From assembly GCF_003369795.1 (NCBI RefSeq), contig NZ_CP026730.1:1922001-1986000 (forward strand): a stretch of 64,000 nucleotides of DNA. The letters run 5' to 3'. The translations under genes were made by a program, and so were the position numbers. Below, piece by piece: positions 17,746-26,394 of this stretch (positions within the stretch are counted from its first letter, which is position 1; each line of letters starts with the position of its first letter). The notes below the pieces were generated by a model that was given only the letters and a program-made list of their open reading frames with translations, made no database searches and was not told where the DNA came from. The stretch is from Streptomyces sp. CB09001. GTDB taxonomy: Bacteria; Actinomycetota; Actinomycetes; Streptomycetales; Streptomycetaceae.

Positions 17746-18926
17746 ACGGCCTGATCAACTATGTCAGTTGCGCGGCGCTCTGGCTCGGCCTCGCGGTGCG
17801 GGCCCCCGACCTGCTGCGGCACCGGCACGATCCCTATCTGCGGGCCATCTGCACGGTGCTGGGACTGGCCGGGCTCTGCTTCCTGCTCGGAGCACCGCCG
17901 ACGGTCGGCGCCGTCAACCGGCTGAGCGGCGTGCCCAACCTCGCGGCGCCGGTCACCTACGCGGCGATCACCGGATACTGCGCCGCCTCCCAGGTCCTCG
18001 TCGTGCACTGGCGCGGCGGACCCCGGGTGCGCCAGACCGCCCGCCGGTGGACGCTCGCCTACGCCGTCGTGGTCCTCGGCGTCGCGGTGACCTTCGTGCT
18101 CGGCGACGCGCCCGTGGAGCGCCGTACCGATCTGGACACCTACTACGCGACGACCCCGTTCATCGCCCAGATGATCGTGCTGTACCTGGTCGCGCACCTG
18201 AGCGCGGCGACCGTCACGACGGTGTCCGCGCTGCGCTGGGCCCGGCAGGTGCGCGGCGGGCTGCGGGTGGGCCTGACGCTGATCGGGGTGGGTTCACTGT
18301 GCGGCGCCGGCTACAGCGCCGCCAAGCTCGTCGCGGTGGGCGCCCGCTGGTCCGGGCACGACTGGTCGGCGCTGGGCACCACGGTCTCCCCGGCCGCCGC
18401 CGGCCTCGGCGCCCTGCTGGTGGTCGTCGGGGTCCTGGTGCCGCTGGTGACCCCGCGGGCGGCCGAGTGGCGGCGGGCGGGGCGCGCGTACGCCCGCCTC
18501 GGGCCGTTGGAGCGGGCGCTGGACGACCTGCTCGTCCGCCGGGCGCTGCGGCTGCCGCGCCCGCGGTTCGCCTCGCCGGCCACCCTCCTGATGTGGCGCC
18601 GGACGAGCATCCACAACGCACTCGGTCACCTGGACGCGTACTGCGACCGGGACCTGTACGACCGGACCCGCGCCGGCACGCTGGCCGCGACGGGCGATCC
18701 CGAACTGGCCGGGGCGAGCGCCTGGGCCGCGGTGATCGTCGACGCGCTGCGGCACGAGGCCGACGCCGCGAGGGTGCCGCCGCCCTCCGTCGGCACCGGC
18801 CGCCCCCTGGCCCCGTCGCCGGACCCGGCGGCCCTCGCGAGGATCTCCGACGTGCTCGCCGGCGCCGTGCGGGTACCGGCGGCGACCGCCGTGCCGGGCG
18901 GCAGGACGACGGCGGGCACCGCGTGA
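17742..18926 (+). CDS. MAB_1171c-type integral membrane protein, copy 1
   Basis: The product has 394 residues, with about seven membrane helices in the first 240, then a soluble helical domain. Family landmarks include GGPRVRQTARRW, the DLDTYYATTPFIAQMIVLYL motif and the soluble start RLGPLERALDDL. The function of the family is unknown. It starts at the ATG overlapping the stop of the ImmA-like gene. A paralogue follows 109 bp downstream. The C-terminal tail is Ala/Pro-rich. Confidence 0.75.
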   Translation: MNGLINYVSCAALWLGLAVRAPDLLRHRHDPYLRAICTVLGLAGLCFLLGAPPTVGAVNRLSGVPNLAAPVTYAAITGYCAASQVLVVHWRGGPRVRQTARRWTLAYAVVVLGVAVTFVLGDAPVERRTDLDTYYATTPFIAQMIVLYLVAHLSAATVTTVSALRWARQVRGGLRVGLTLIGVGSLCGAGYSAAKLVAVGARWSGHDWSALGTTVSPAAAGLGALLVVVGVLVPLVTPRAAEWRRAGRAYARLGPLERALDDLLVRRALRLPRPRFASPATLLMWRRTSIHNALGHLDAYCDRDLYDRTRAGTLAATGDPELAGASAWAAVIVDALRHEADAARVPPPSVGTGRPLAPSPDPAALARISDVLAGAVRVPAATAVPGGRTTAGTA

Positions 18927-19035
18927 CGGCCGGCGGCGCCGGCGCCGGTGGCACGGGCGGCGGTGGCACGGGCGGCCGCGCGGGCACCCGGCACGGCCGG
19001 AACGCACAGGTCCCGCACGAGAGGAGTGGTCGGAC

Positions 19036-20247
19036 GTGAGTCTCGTCGTCTACCTGGCGGCGGTGGTGTTCGGCATGACCTCGGTGCTGCTGTTCCGCCG
19101 CCCCCGGACCGCCGTCCGCAATCCGCTGACCCTGTCCACCTGCGTGGCGATCGTCCTCGGTGCCCTGGTCTTCGTGTGCGCCGCCCCGGCCACCCTCGGC
19201 ACCGTCAACGACCTCACCGGCGTCGCCAACTTCGGCGCCCCGCTGACCTACGGCATGCTCTCCGCGTACAGCTGCGCGGTGCTGGTGCTGCTGATCAACT
19301 GGCGGGGCGGCCCGCGGCCGGTGGTGCGGCGCGCGGTGCTGCGCAGCATGGCGGCCTACGGCCTGCTGGTGGCCGCCATCGTCGTGCTGTTCCTGCTCGC
19401 CGACGCGGACACCGAGCGGCTGACCGACCTCGACACGTACTACGCGGGCACCCCGTTCATGCGGGAGATGATCCTGCTGTACCTGCTCGGGCACAGCGCG
19501 GCGATGCTGGTGATGTGCGCCGTCTGCGTCAAGTGGAGCCGTGAGGTGGGCGGCCTGCTGCGGATCGGGCTGCGGCTCATCCTGCTGGGCGCGCTGCTGG
19601 ACCTGGTGGGGTTCCAGCTCGCCAAGTACACGGCCGTGGTGGCGCGGTGGACGGGTCACGACCTCGACTTCCTGTCCACCAACGTGGCCCCGCCGATGGC
19701 GTCGCTGGCGGCGCTGGTGTGTTCCGTGGGGTTCGCCCTGCCCAGGCTGCTGCCCTCCGTACTCGCCCACTGGCGGGGGCTGGACGACTACCGGCGCCTG
19801 GGGCCGCTGTGGTCGCTGGTGAGGTCGGTGTCCACGGCTCCCCGGCAGCCGTCCGTGTGGTGGCGGCTTCCCCGGGCCCGGCTCCAGTGGCGTGAGGTCT
19901 CCATCCACGACGCCCTGCTCACCCTGGCGCCGTACTTCGACCACCGGGTCCGCGAGGGGACGCGGGACGCCGCCCTGCGCGCGGGCCGCTCCGCGCACGA
20001 GGCGCGGCTGGCGGCGGAGGCGGCGATGCTCGCCGACGCGGCGCGCCGGGCCACCGCCCACGAGGAACCGCCCGACGCCACCGGTTCCTACCGGCTGCAC
20101 GCCACCGAGGTACCGGGCGCGAGCGGGCTGGTGGAACTGTCGCAGGCACTGCACCGCCCGCCCGGCCGGGCCGCCGCGTCGGGCGGCACGAGTCCGTCCT
20201 CCCTGGCCGGACCCCTGACCGAACCCGAGGAGCCCCATGTCGCGTAG
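19036..20247 (+). CDS. MAB_1171c-type integral membrane protein, copy 2
   Basis: The product has 403 residues and the same architecture as copy 1. Aligned blocks include DLDTYYAGTPFMREMILLYL against DLDTYYATTPFIAQMIVLYL, and YRRLGPLWSL against YARLGPLERA. Overall similarity is moderate, so the duplication is old and the copies may form a hetero-oligomer. The start is GTG 19036 with AGAGGAG upstream. It overlaps the flavoprotein gene by 11 bases. Unlike copy 1, its C-terminus carries a longer Ala-rich helical domain. Confidence 0.75.
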   Translation: MSLVVYLAAVVFGMTSVLLFRRPRTAVRNPLTLSTCVAIVLGALVFVCAAPATLGTVNDLTGVANFGAPLTYGMLSAYSCAVLVLLINWRGGPRPVVRRAVLRSMAAYGLLVAAIVVLFLLADADTERLTDLDTYYAGTPFMREMILLYLLGHSAAMLVMCAVCVKWSREVGGLLRIGLRLILLGALLDLVGFQLAKYTAVVARWTGHDLDFLSTNVAPPMASLAALVCSVGFALPRLLPSVLAHWRGLDDYRRLGPLWSLVRSVSTAPRQPSVWWRLPRARLQWREVSIHDALLTLAPYFDHRVREGTRDAALRAGRSAHEARLAAEAAMLADAARRATAHEEPPDATGSYRLHATEVPGASGLVELSQALHRPPGRAAASGGTSPSSLAGPLTEPEEPHVA

Positions 20248-21643
20248 AGCAGTCGTCGTCGGTGCCGGACTGGCCGGGATGCTGGCCGCGGCCGTGCTGG
20301 CCGACGCGGGCGTGGCGGAGGTCGTGGTGCTGGACCGCGACGAGCTGCCCGACGGGCCCCGGCAGCGCCGGGGTCTGCCCCAGGGCCGGCACGCCCACCT
20401 GCTGATGCCCGGTGGGCTGACCGCGATGGAGGAGATCGTGCCCGGCGTGAGCCTGCGCAAGCGGCTGCTCGCCGCCGGGGCGCACGAGGTGTCCCTCAGC
20501 TCGGGCACGCTGGCCCGCAGCCCCGAGGGCTGGCTGCGGCGGTGGCGGCGCGAAGGGCCCGTCATGCTCACCTGCACCCGGGCGCTGGTGGACTGGACGG
20601 TACGGGCCGCGGTGCTCGAACACCCGGCGGTCGGGGTGCGCCGGACGGCCGTGGCCGGGCTGACCGGGTCCGCCGGGCGGGTGCGGGGGGTGCGGGTCTC
20701 CGGGCCGGGCGGGGAGGAGGACCTGGACGCCGGCCTGGTCGTCGACGCGAGCGGACGCGGTACCCGGATCCTCTCCTGGCTGGACGGGCTGGGGCTGTCC
20801 GGCGTCCGGACCCGGACCGTGGACTCGGGGCTGGTCAACGCCTCGCGCGTGTACCGGGTACCGGCCGGGGCGGAGCGGTTCCCGCTGACGGTCGTGCACG
20901 CCGATCCGTACGTGTCCCGGCCGGGCCGGAGCGCCATGGTCATGCCGGTCGAGGGGGGCCGCTGGCTGGTCAGCTGCGGCGGCACGCGCGGCGGTGAGCC
21001 GCCGGCCGATCCCGAGGGTTTCCTGCGGTACACGCTCGATCTGCCGGACCCGATCGTGGGCCGGCTGATCTCCGGTGCCGAACCGCTCACCGACGTGCAC
21101 CTGAGCCGGTCCACCAGCAATGTGCGGCACTACCTGGACAAGGTGCCCGACTGGCCGGAGGGCCTGGTGGTCCTCGGCGACGCGCTCGGCACCTTCAACC
21201 CGGCCTACGGGCAGGGCATGTCGGTGGCCGCGTTCGGCGCCCGCGTTCTCGGCCGGGAGCTGGACCGGGCCGACGGGCTCGACACGCCCGGCCTGGCCCG
21301 GCGGGTGCTGCGGGGTGCGGCGCGCCCGGTGGACGCGGCCTGGGCCATGGCCGTCGGGCAGGACGTCCTCTACCCGCAGACGCGCGGCGGCGGGCGGCCG
21401 GGGATCGCCGACCGGGCGGCGACGGCGTACACGCGCCGCATGACGAGGGCGGCCACCGGTTCCTTCGCGGCGGCCTCGGCGCTCTGGGACGTCACCAGCA
21501 TGCGCACACCGCCGACCCGGATGTTCCGGCCCACCGCGGTGCTGGCCGCCCTCACCGGTCCGCCCCTGCCCGCGCTGACGGGTCCCCCGCTGACCCCCGC
21601 CGAGCGCGAGGTGCTCGACGGCCTCGACCGCACGGGGGCGTGA
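20237..21643 (+). CDS. FAD-dependent monooxygenase-like oxidoreductase
   Basis: The product has 468 residues. The N-terminal Rossmann motif is VVVGAGLAGMLAAAVLADAG, with an acidic strand end (VVVLDRDEL). The second FAD motif is VVLGDALGTFNPAYGQGMSVAA, typical of squalene-epoxidase and 2-polyprenylphenol-hydroxylase-like enzymes. A QGRHAHLL segment near residue 50 is typical of the bacterial subgroup that acts on hydrophobic substrates. The ATG at 20237 has GAGGAG upstream. Co-transcription with two membrane proteins suggests a membrane-lipid or prenyl substrate, but this is inference. Confidence 0.75.
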   Translation: MSRRAVVVGAGLAGMLAAAVLADAGVAEVVVLDRDELPDGPRQRRGLPQGRHAHLLMPGGLTAMEEIVPGVSLRKRLLAAGAHEVSLSSGTLARSPEGWLRRWRREGPVMLTCTRALVDWTVRAAVLEHPAVGVRRTAVAGLTGSAGRVRGVRVSGPGGEEDLDAGLVVDASGRGTRILSWLDGLGLSGVRTRTVDSGLVNASRVYRVPAGAERFPLTVVHADPYVSRPGRSAMVMPVEGGRWLVSCGGTRGGEPPADPEGFLRYTLDLPDPIVGRLISGAEPLTDVHLSRSTSNVRHYLDKVPDWPEGLVVLGDALGTFNPAYGQGMSVAAFGARVLGRELDRADGLDTPGLARRVLRGAARPVDAAWAMAVGQDVLYPQTRGGGRPGIADRAATAYTRRMTRAATGSFAAASALWDVTSMRTPPTRMFRPTAVLAALTGPPLPALTGPPLTPAEREVLDGLDRTGA

Positions 21644-21661
21644 GCGAGCCCGCCGGGCTCC

Positions 21662-22522
21662 TCACCCCGCGAACGCCGGCTGCGCCACCCCCCGTCCCGC
21701 CCCCGGCACCACCAGCAGGGAGCCCGCCAGGGGGTGCGGGTCGGTCAGGCCGACGCGGGCCGTGGTGAGGTACAGGTCGGTGAGGTCCGGGCCGCCGAAG
21801 GCGCAGGCGGTGACCCGGGGGACGGGGAGGGTGAGCACGCGGTCCAGGTCGCCGGACGGGGTGTAGCGGCGTACCGCGCCGCCGTCCCACAGGGCGACCC
21901 ACACGCAGCCGTCGGCGTCGACGCACAGGCCGTCGGGGAAGCCCGCGCCGTCCTCGACCTCGGCCAGGGCGCGGCGGTTCGCGACCCGGCCGTCCGCGGT
22001 GACGTCGAAGACGTCGATGCGGCGGGTCGGCGTGTCGACGTAGTACATCAGCCGGCCGTCGGGGCTCCAGCCGGTGCCGTTGCTCACCGTCACGTCGTCG
22101 AGGAGGGTCTCGGCCGTGCCGTCGCCGGTGTACCGGGTCAGCGTGCCACCGCCGCGCGCCTCGTCGTAGCGCATGGTGCCCGCCCACAGGCTGCCGTCGG
22201 GGGCGACGGCGGCGTCGTTGCCGCGGCGGCCGGGGACGGGCTCGCGGTGCAGCCAGCGGAAGGTGTCGTCCGCATCGAGCAGACCGATCCCGTCCCGCAG
22301 GTTGAGGACCAGGCCGCCGCCCGCGCGGGGCTTGACGGCGCCCACGTGCTGGTCGGTGCGGCGCACGGTGCGCCGGCCGGTGGCCGGGTCGTGGGTGTGG
22401 ACGCGGGAGTTCAGGATGTCGAGCCACAGCAGGCGGCCCGTGGCCGGGTCCCAGGTGGGCCCCTCGCCGAGGGATGCCTCCGTGTGGACGGCCACCTCGA
22501 AGGCCGTGCCGGTCGCCGTCAT
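21662..22522 (-). CDS. SMP-30/gluconolactonase-family lactonase
   Basis: The product has 286 residues and forms a six-blade propeller. Metal-ligand segments are visible: LGEGPTWD (Glu near the N-terminus), VSNGTGWSPDG (Asn) and GAGFPDGLCVDADG (Asp). It probably hydrolyses a sugar lactone. It is translationally coupled to the upstream IclR gene (ATGA overlap). The shared IclR-type box with the arabinan genes makes an L-arabinono-lactone substrate plausible, but no dehydrogenase or dehydratase of such a pathway lies in the window. Confidence 0.8.
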   Translation of the reverse strand: MTATGTAFEVAVHTEASLGEGPTWDPATGRLLWLDILNSRVHTHDPATGRRTVRRTDQHVGAVKPRAGGGLVLNLRDGIGLLDADDTFRWLHREPVPGRRGNDAAVAPDGSLWAGTMRYDEARGGGTLTRYTGDGTAETLLDDVTVSNGTGWSPDGRLMYYVDTPTRRIDVFDVTADGRVANRRALAEVEDGAGFPDGLCVDADGCVWVALWDGGAVRRYTPSGDLDRVLTLPVPRVTACAFGGPDLTDLYLTTARVGLTDPHPLAGSLLVVPGAGRGVAQPAFAG

Positions 22523-23292
22523 GCCGCGCTCCGGTGGCCGAGCCGCTCGGAGAGGTCGGCGGCGCCCTTGACGGCGAGCTGCTCCAGTTCGGCGCGACGC
22601 TCCTCGCTCCAGCGGATCATGGGCACGGAGATCGACAGCGCGGCGACGACCCGGCCGGTGCGGTCGCGGACCGGGGCGGCCACGCAGGACACGTCCGGGT
22701 TGGACTCGCGGCTCTCCACCGCCGTACCGCGCTCGCGGATCGCCGCCAGGGCCTCGCGCAGCGCGGCCGGGTCGGTGATGCTGTTCGGGGTCATCGCGGT
22801 CAGCTCGGCGCCGTCGGGGAAGCGCGCGGCGACCTCCGGCTCGGGCAGGGAGGCCAGCAGCATCTTGCCGACGGAGGTGCAGTGCGCGGGCAGCCGGCGT
22901 CCGGCCGCGGAGACCATGCGCACCGCGTGCGTGGAGTCGACCTTGGCGATGTAGATGACGTCGGTGTCCTCCAGGATCGCCACGTGCACCGTCTCGTCGC
23001 AGGTCTCGGCGACGGTCCGGGCAACCTGCTGGCCCTCCGCGGCGAGGTCGAGGTACTCGGCGTAGCGGGCGCCGAGCTGGTACGGACGCACGCCGAGCCG
23101 GTAGCGTCCGGACTGCCCGGCGACCGGGACGATGTACTTGCGGGCGGCGAGCGTGGTGACCAGCTCGTGCACGGTGGTGCGCGGCAGCTGGAGCCGGCGC
23201 ACGATGTCGGGGGCGGAGAGCGTGCCGTCCCCGTCGAGGAAGAGCTCCAGTATGTCGAGAGCCCGGGTCACGGCCGGCACGAGGCGTCCCAT
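22519..23292 (-). CDS. IclR-family transcriptional regulator, candidate arabinan-regulon controller
   Basis: The product has 257 residues. The N-terminal winged helix (VPAVTRALDILELFLD, then LSAPDIVRRLQLPRTTVHELVTTLAARKYI) is followed by the IclR effector domain with GQSGRYRLGVR and the VAAPVRDRTGRVVAALSISVP block. The ATG at 23292 is chosen because GGGAGGGGG lies 6 bp upstream; the longer frame to 23328 lacks a site. It probably binds GTTCG-N6-CGAAC boxes in its own leader and at the arabinanase and ABC promoters. Confidence 0.85.
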   Translation of the reverse strand: MGRLVPAVTRALDILELFLDGDGTLSAPDIVRRLQLPRTTVHELVTTLAARKYIVPVAGQSGRYRLGVRPYQLGARYAEYLDLAAEGQQVARTVAETCDETVHVAILEDTDVIYIAKVDSTHAVRMVSAAGRRLPAHCTSVGKMLLASLPEPEVAARFPDGAELTAMTPNSITDPAALREALAAIRERGTAVESRESNPDVSCVAAPVRDRTGRVVAALSISVPMIRWSEERRAELEQLAVKGAADLSERLGHRSAA

Positions 23293-23314
23293 GTCCAGCC
23301 CCCTCCCTAGGTGT

Positions 23315-23349
23315 GTTCGAGATTTCAACAGGCGGTCGGAATAACGAAC
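23315..23349. promoter_or_regulatory. Double IclR-type box upstream of iclR
   Basis: Two adjacent sites: GTTCGAGATTTCAACA (23315-23330, right half degenerate) and GGTCG-GAATAA-CGAAC (23334-23349, one mismatch). Their centres are 19 bp apart, suggesting two dimers side by side. They lie just upstream of the iclR ribosome site, which fits autoregulation. Confidence 0.55.
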
Positions 23350-23403
23350 ACAGGCTACTCATATCGCGTTTCCCTGGGCAATGGGCGGGTGATGATGGTG
23401 GCC

Positions 23404-23994
23404 ATGCCGACCGGAAAGCAGCCCCCAGCTCCCTTCACCCCGCGCGACTTCCAACTGGTCCTGCTGCGCCGCATGGCCGACCACAACCCCGGACCGGTCG
23501 AGGACGCCCGCCGCGAGCTGGGCGCCTCGGTCGCGGAGATGCGCGAGGCCAACAGGCGCTGGCAGGCGATGCTCCACTCCCCCCGGTCCCGCTCGGCCGC
23601 CTCGCGGTACCGCTCCGTCCTGGGCGAGCCGGAGTCGGTGGCGCCCCGCCGGATCGGCGACCTGGAGTGCGAGGCCCGGCAGTGGGCGCTGCCCCTGTGG
23701 CCCGGTCTGCGCTTCGAGGTGCTCGTCGCGGACAGGGGCGTCGTCTGGAACGAGTGGCTGGTGCGCGCCCCCGGCGCACCGAGGCCCGAACTGCGCACCC
23801 TGGAGGACCTCACGCCCTGGTCGTGCACGGTGGACGAGGCGGCCCGCGCCTTCGCCCCCGCCCGCCCGCTCCAGGGCTCGGCGCCGACCCGGTGGGGGCT
23901 GGCCCTCACCGCCCCGGACCGGGAGGGCGTACGGCACGAGGTGGTCGCGGAGTTCACCTGGGGGCTGTTGCAGCGCACGGCGGTCGACGGCTGA
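23404..23994 (+). CDS. Conserved hypothetical protein (196 aa)
   Basis: The protein is soluble, with no signal peptide or membrane helix and no motif I can tie to a function. It is Arg/Trp-rich: a helical N-terminal half (ELGASVAEMREANRRWQAML), then a beta-rich part (LRFEVLVADRGVVWNEWLVR). Starts at GTG 23389, ATG 23392 or ATG 23404 are all in frame; the last (MPTGKQPPAPFTPRDF) is adopted because homolog-like sequence begins there. It stands alone between iclR, which diverges, and a convergent GntR gene. Confidence 0.6.
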   Translation: MPTGKQPPAPFTPRDFQLVLLRRMADHNPGPVEDARRELGASVAEMREANRRWQAMLHSPRSRSAASRYRSVLGEPESVAPRRIGDLECEARQWALPLWPGLRFEVLVADRGVVWNEWLVRAPGAPRPELRTLEDLTPWSCTVDEAARAFAPARPLQGSAPTRWGLALTAPDREGVRHEVVAEFTWGLLQRTAVDG

Positions 23995-24018
23995 CGCGGT
24001 CCCCGCAAGGGCGGGCGG

Positions 24019-24726
24019 TCAGCGCTCGTCCTCCGGGTCCCAGTCCAGCAGGCGGACCTTGGCGACCGTACGGACGTGGCGGCGCATCGCCGCGGCGGCC
24101 TGCCGGGGCTGCCGGGCGGCCACGGCGTCCAGGATCGCGCGGTGCTGGGCCAGGGAGCGGCCGGGGCGGCCGGGCTGGCGCAGGGACTCGGTACGGCTCT
24201 CCGCGATCTGGTGGGCGATGGAGCGCATGAACTCGGCGAGCAGGCTGCTGTGCGCCGCCGCCGTCACCGCCGCGTGGAACAGCCGGTCGCCCTCGACGCC
24301 GTGCCCGTCCCGGCCGATCTCCTCGGCCATCACGGCCAGCGCGGACCGCATGGCGGCGAGGTCGTCCTCCGTTCGGCGCTCGGCGGCCAGTTCGGCGAGC
24401 TTCGTCTCCAGCGCCTCCCGGGCCTCCAGGACGTCCGGGAGGCGTCGGCGGCGTTCGACCATCTTCTCGACGGGTTCGACGTCGAGGCTGTCCCGGACCA
24501 GATAGGTCCCGCCGCCGTGCCGCGCCTCCACCAGGCCCTGGACCTCCAGGACCACGATCGCCTGCTTCACCGAGGCGCGGCTGACGCCGAGGCGCTGGGC
24601 GAGGTCCCGCTCGGGCGGCAGCCGGTCACCCGCCCGCAGGCCGCCGTCGGTGACGTACTGGCGCAGCCGCTGCAGCACCTGTTCGTACAGGCGCTGTTTG
24701 GTCATGGGACGCAGGGCGTCGGTCAT
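24019..24726 (-). CDS. GntR-family (FadR subfamily) regulator of the malonate operon
   Basis: The product has 235 residues. The GntR winged helix is textbook: LRAGDRLPPERDLAQRLGVSRASVKQAIVVLEVQGLVEARHGGGTYL. The C-terminal helical FCD-type domain retains the Asp and His metal ligands (DRLFHAAV, AQHRAILDA). The ATG at 24726 is chosen for its AGGGGGG site. It is divergent from matC. A symmetrical GAGTGGCT/AGCCACTC operator lies between them, and a second half-site sits at its own promoter, so it probably represses both directions until malonate is present. Confidence 0.85.
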   Translation of the reverse strand: MTDALRPMTKQRLYEQVLQRLRQYVTDGGLRAGDRLPPERDLAQRLGVSRASVKQAIVVLEVQGLVEARHGGGTYLVRDSLDVEPVEKMVERRRRLPDVLEAREALETKLAELAAERRTEDDLAAMRSALAVMAEEIGRDGHGVEGDRLFHAAVTAAAHSSLLAEFMRSIAHQIAESRTESLRQPGRPGRSLAQHRAILDAVAARQPRQAAAAMRRHVRTVAKVRLLDWDPEDER

Positions 24727-24782
24727 GAGGTCCCCCCTCTCGACGGGAGCGTAGCACCGGCGCCGACGGTGGCCCGGTGGAC

Positions 24783-24796
24783 GAGTGGCTGAGCCA
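24783..24796. promoter_or_regulatory. GntR half-site near the gntR promoter
   Basis: GAGTGGCTGAGCCA repeats the left half of the main operator at 24863 almost exactly. It lies on the gntR side of the divergent promoter region and is probably used for autoregulation. Confidence 0.5.
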
Positions 24797-24812
24797 ATTG
24801 TTGCGCGACCCC

Positions 24813-24841
24813 TTGACGTGATCCCGGGCCGGGCCCACGCT
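24813..24841 (+). promoter_or_regulatory. Promoter of the matC operon
   Basis: -35 TTGACG (24813-24818), 17-bp spacer, -10 CACGCT (24836-24841). The GntR operator at 24862-24888 begins about 20 bp downstream, where binding would block initiation or early elongation. Confidence 0.5.
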
Positions 24842-24861
24842 GACCAGCCAACCGCACCAAA

Positions 24862-24888
24862 CGAGTGGCTCAGCCACTCAGCCACTCG
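24862..24888. promoter_or_regulatory. GntR operator, overlapping palindromes
   Basis: CGAGTGGCT is followed by two copies of the inverted arm, CAGCCACTC and AGCCACTCG. The inner pair gives a perfect 17-bp palindrome (24863-24879) and the outer pair a second, wider one (arms 24862-24870 and 24880-24888). This allows two dimers or alternative registers. Confidence 0.65.
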
Positions 24889-24935
24889 CTCAGCCCTTCT
24901 CATCGGCAGTCAGGTCAGCACTCGGGAGCCCCCGC

Positions 24936-26306
24936 ATGTCCCCCGAACTCATCTCGATCCTCGTCCTCGTCGTGGTGTTCGTCATCGCCACCACCCGCTC
25001 CGTCAACATGGGCGCGCTCGCCTTCGCCGCCGCGTTCGGGGTGGGCACGCTCGTCGCCGACCTCGACGCGGACGGCATCTTCGCCGGGTTCCCCGGCGAC
25101 CTGTTCGTCGTCCTCGTCGGCGTCACCTACCTGTTCGCGATCGCCCGGGCCAACGGCACCACCGACTGGCTGGTGCACGCGGCCGTCCGGCTGGTGAGGG
25201 GCCGGGTGGCGCTGATCCCGTGGGTGATGTTCGCGCTGACCGGCGCGCTCACGGCGATCGGCGCGGTCAGTCCGGCCGCGGTCGCGATCGTCGCGCCGAT
25301 CGCCCTGAGCTTCGCCACCCGGTACTCGATCAGCCCGCTGCTCATGGGCACGATGGTGGTGCACGGCGCGCAGGCCGGCGGGTTCTCGCCGATCAGCATC
25401 TACGGCTCGATCGTCAACGGCATCGTGGAGCGGGAGCAGCTCCCCGGCAGCGAGATCGGTCTCTTCCTCGCCTCGCTGGTCGCCAACCTCCTCATCGCCG
25501 CCGTGCTGTTCGCGGTGCTCGGCGGGCGGAAGCTGTGGGCGCGCGGGGCGGTGACGCCGGAGGACGGCGGCGCCCCCGGCAAGGGCACGGAGCCGACCGG
25601 CACTGGGGCGGGCGGCGGCACCGACGCGGCCCCCGGCGGCGGCGCCCCCGCCGCCGTGGCCGTCCGCCCCGACCAGGAGGCCGGCGGCACCGAGGGCACC
25701 GGCATCCGTCTCACCCCCGCCCGCGTCGCGACCCTGGTCGCCCTGGTCGCGCTGGTCGTGGCCGTGCTCGGCTTCGACCTGGACGCCGGTCTGACGGCGG
25801 TCACCCTCGCCGTGGTGCTGAGCACCGCCTGGCCGGACGACAGCCGCCGTGCCGTCGGCGAGATCGCCTGGTCCACGGTGCTGCTGATCTGCGGTGTCCT
25901 CACCTACGTGGGTGTCCTGGAGGAGATGGGCACCATCACCTGGGCCGGTGAGGGCGTCGGCGGCATCGGCGTCCCGCTGCTGGCCGCGGTGCTGCTCTGC
26001 TACATCGGCGCCATCGTGTCGGCCTTCGCCTCCTCCGTGGGCATCATGGGCGCGCTGATCCCGCTGGCGGTGCCGTTCCTCGCGCAGGGCGAGATCGGGG
26101 CGGCCGGCATGGTGGCGGCGCTCGCGGTGTCGGCGACGGTGGTGGACGTCAGCCCGTTCTCGACCAACGGTGCCCTGGTGCTGGCCGCCGCCCCGGACGT
26201 GGACCGCGACCGCTTCTTCCGGCAGTTGATGGTCTACGGGGGCATCGTGGTGGCGTCCGTACCGGCGCTGGCCTGGCTGGTGCTGGTCGTGCCCGGTTTC
26301 GGGTAG
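24936..26306 (+). CDS. matC: Malonate/dicarboxylate carrier, MatC-like SLC13-type permease
   Basis: The product has 456 residues and about 12 hydrophobic segments. It is split by a Gly/Ala/Pro-rich cytoplasmic loop (about 205-255) and ends with another transport repeat. The N-terminus SPELISILVLVVVFVIATTRSVNMGALAFAAAF matches the MatC N-terminal family. Conserved transport-repeat segments include GAVSPAAVAIVAPIALSF and VDVSPFSTNGALVLAA. It sits next to matB, which together implies malonate uptake and activation. The ATG at 24936 has a short CGGGAG site. Confidence 0.8.
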   Translation: MSPELISILVLVVVFVIATTRSVNMGALAFAAAFGVGTLVADLDADGIFAGFPGDLFVVLVGVTYLFAIARANGTTDWLVHAAVRLVRGRVALIPWVMFALTGALTAIGAVSPAAVAIVAPIALSFATRYSISPLLMGTMVVHGAQAGGFSPISIYGSIVNGIVEREQLPGSEIGLFLASLVANLLIAAVLFAVLGGRKLWARGAVTPEDGGAPGKGTEPTGTGAGGGTDAAPGGGAPAAVAVRPDQEAGGTEGTGIRLTPARVATLVALVALVVAVLGFDLDAGLTAVTLAVVLSTAWPDDSRRAVGEIAWSTVLLICGVLTYVGVLEEMGTITWAGEGVGGIGVPLLAAVLLCYIGAIVSAFASSVGIMGALIPLAVPFLAQGEIGAAGMVAALAVSATVVDVSPFSTNGALVLAAAPDVDRDRFFRQLMVYGGIVVASVPALAWLVLVVPGFG

Positions 26307-26394
26307 GTCCGGCTCGCGTATCCGGTGCGATCCGGCAGCCTTGAACGACAGCTCCGGGCAACAGCTCCCGGGCAACAGCTAAGGAGTACGACGC

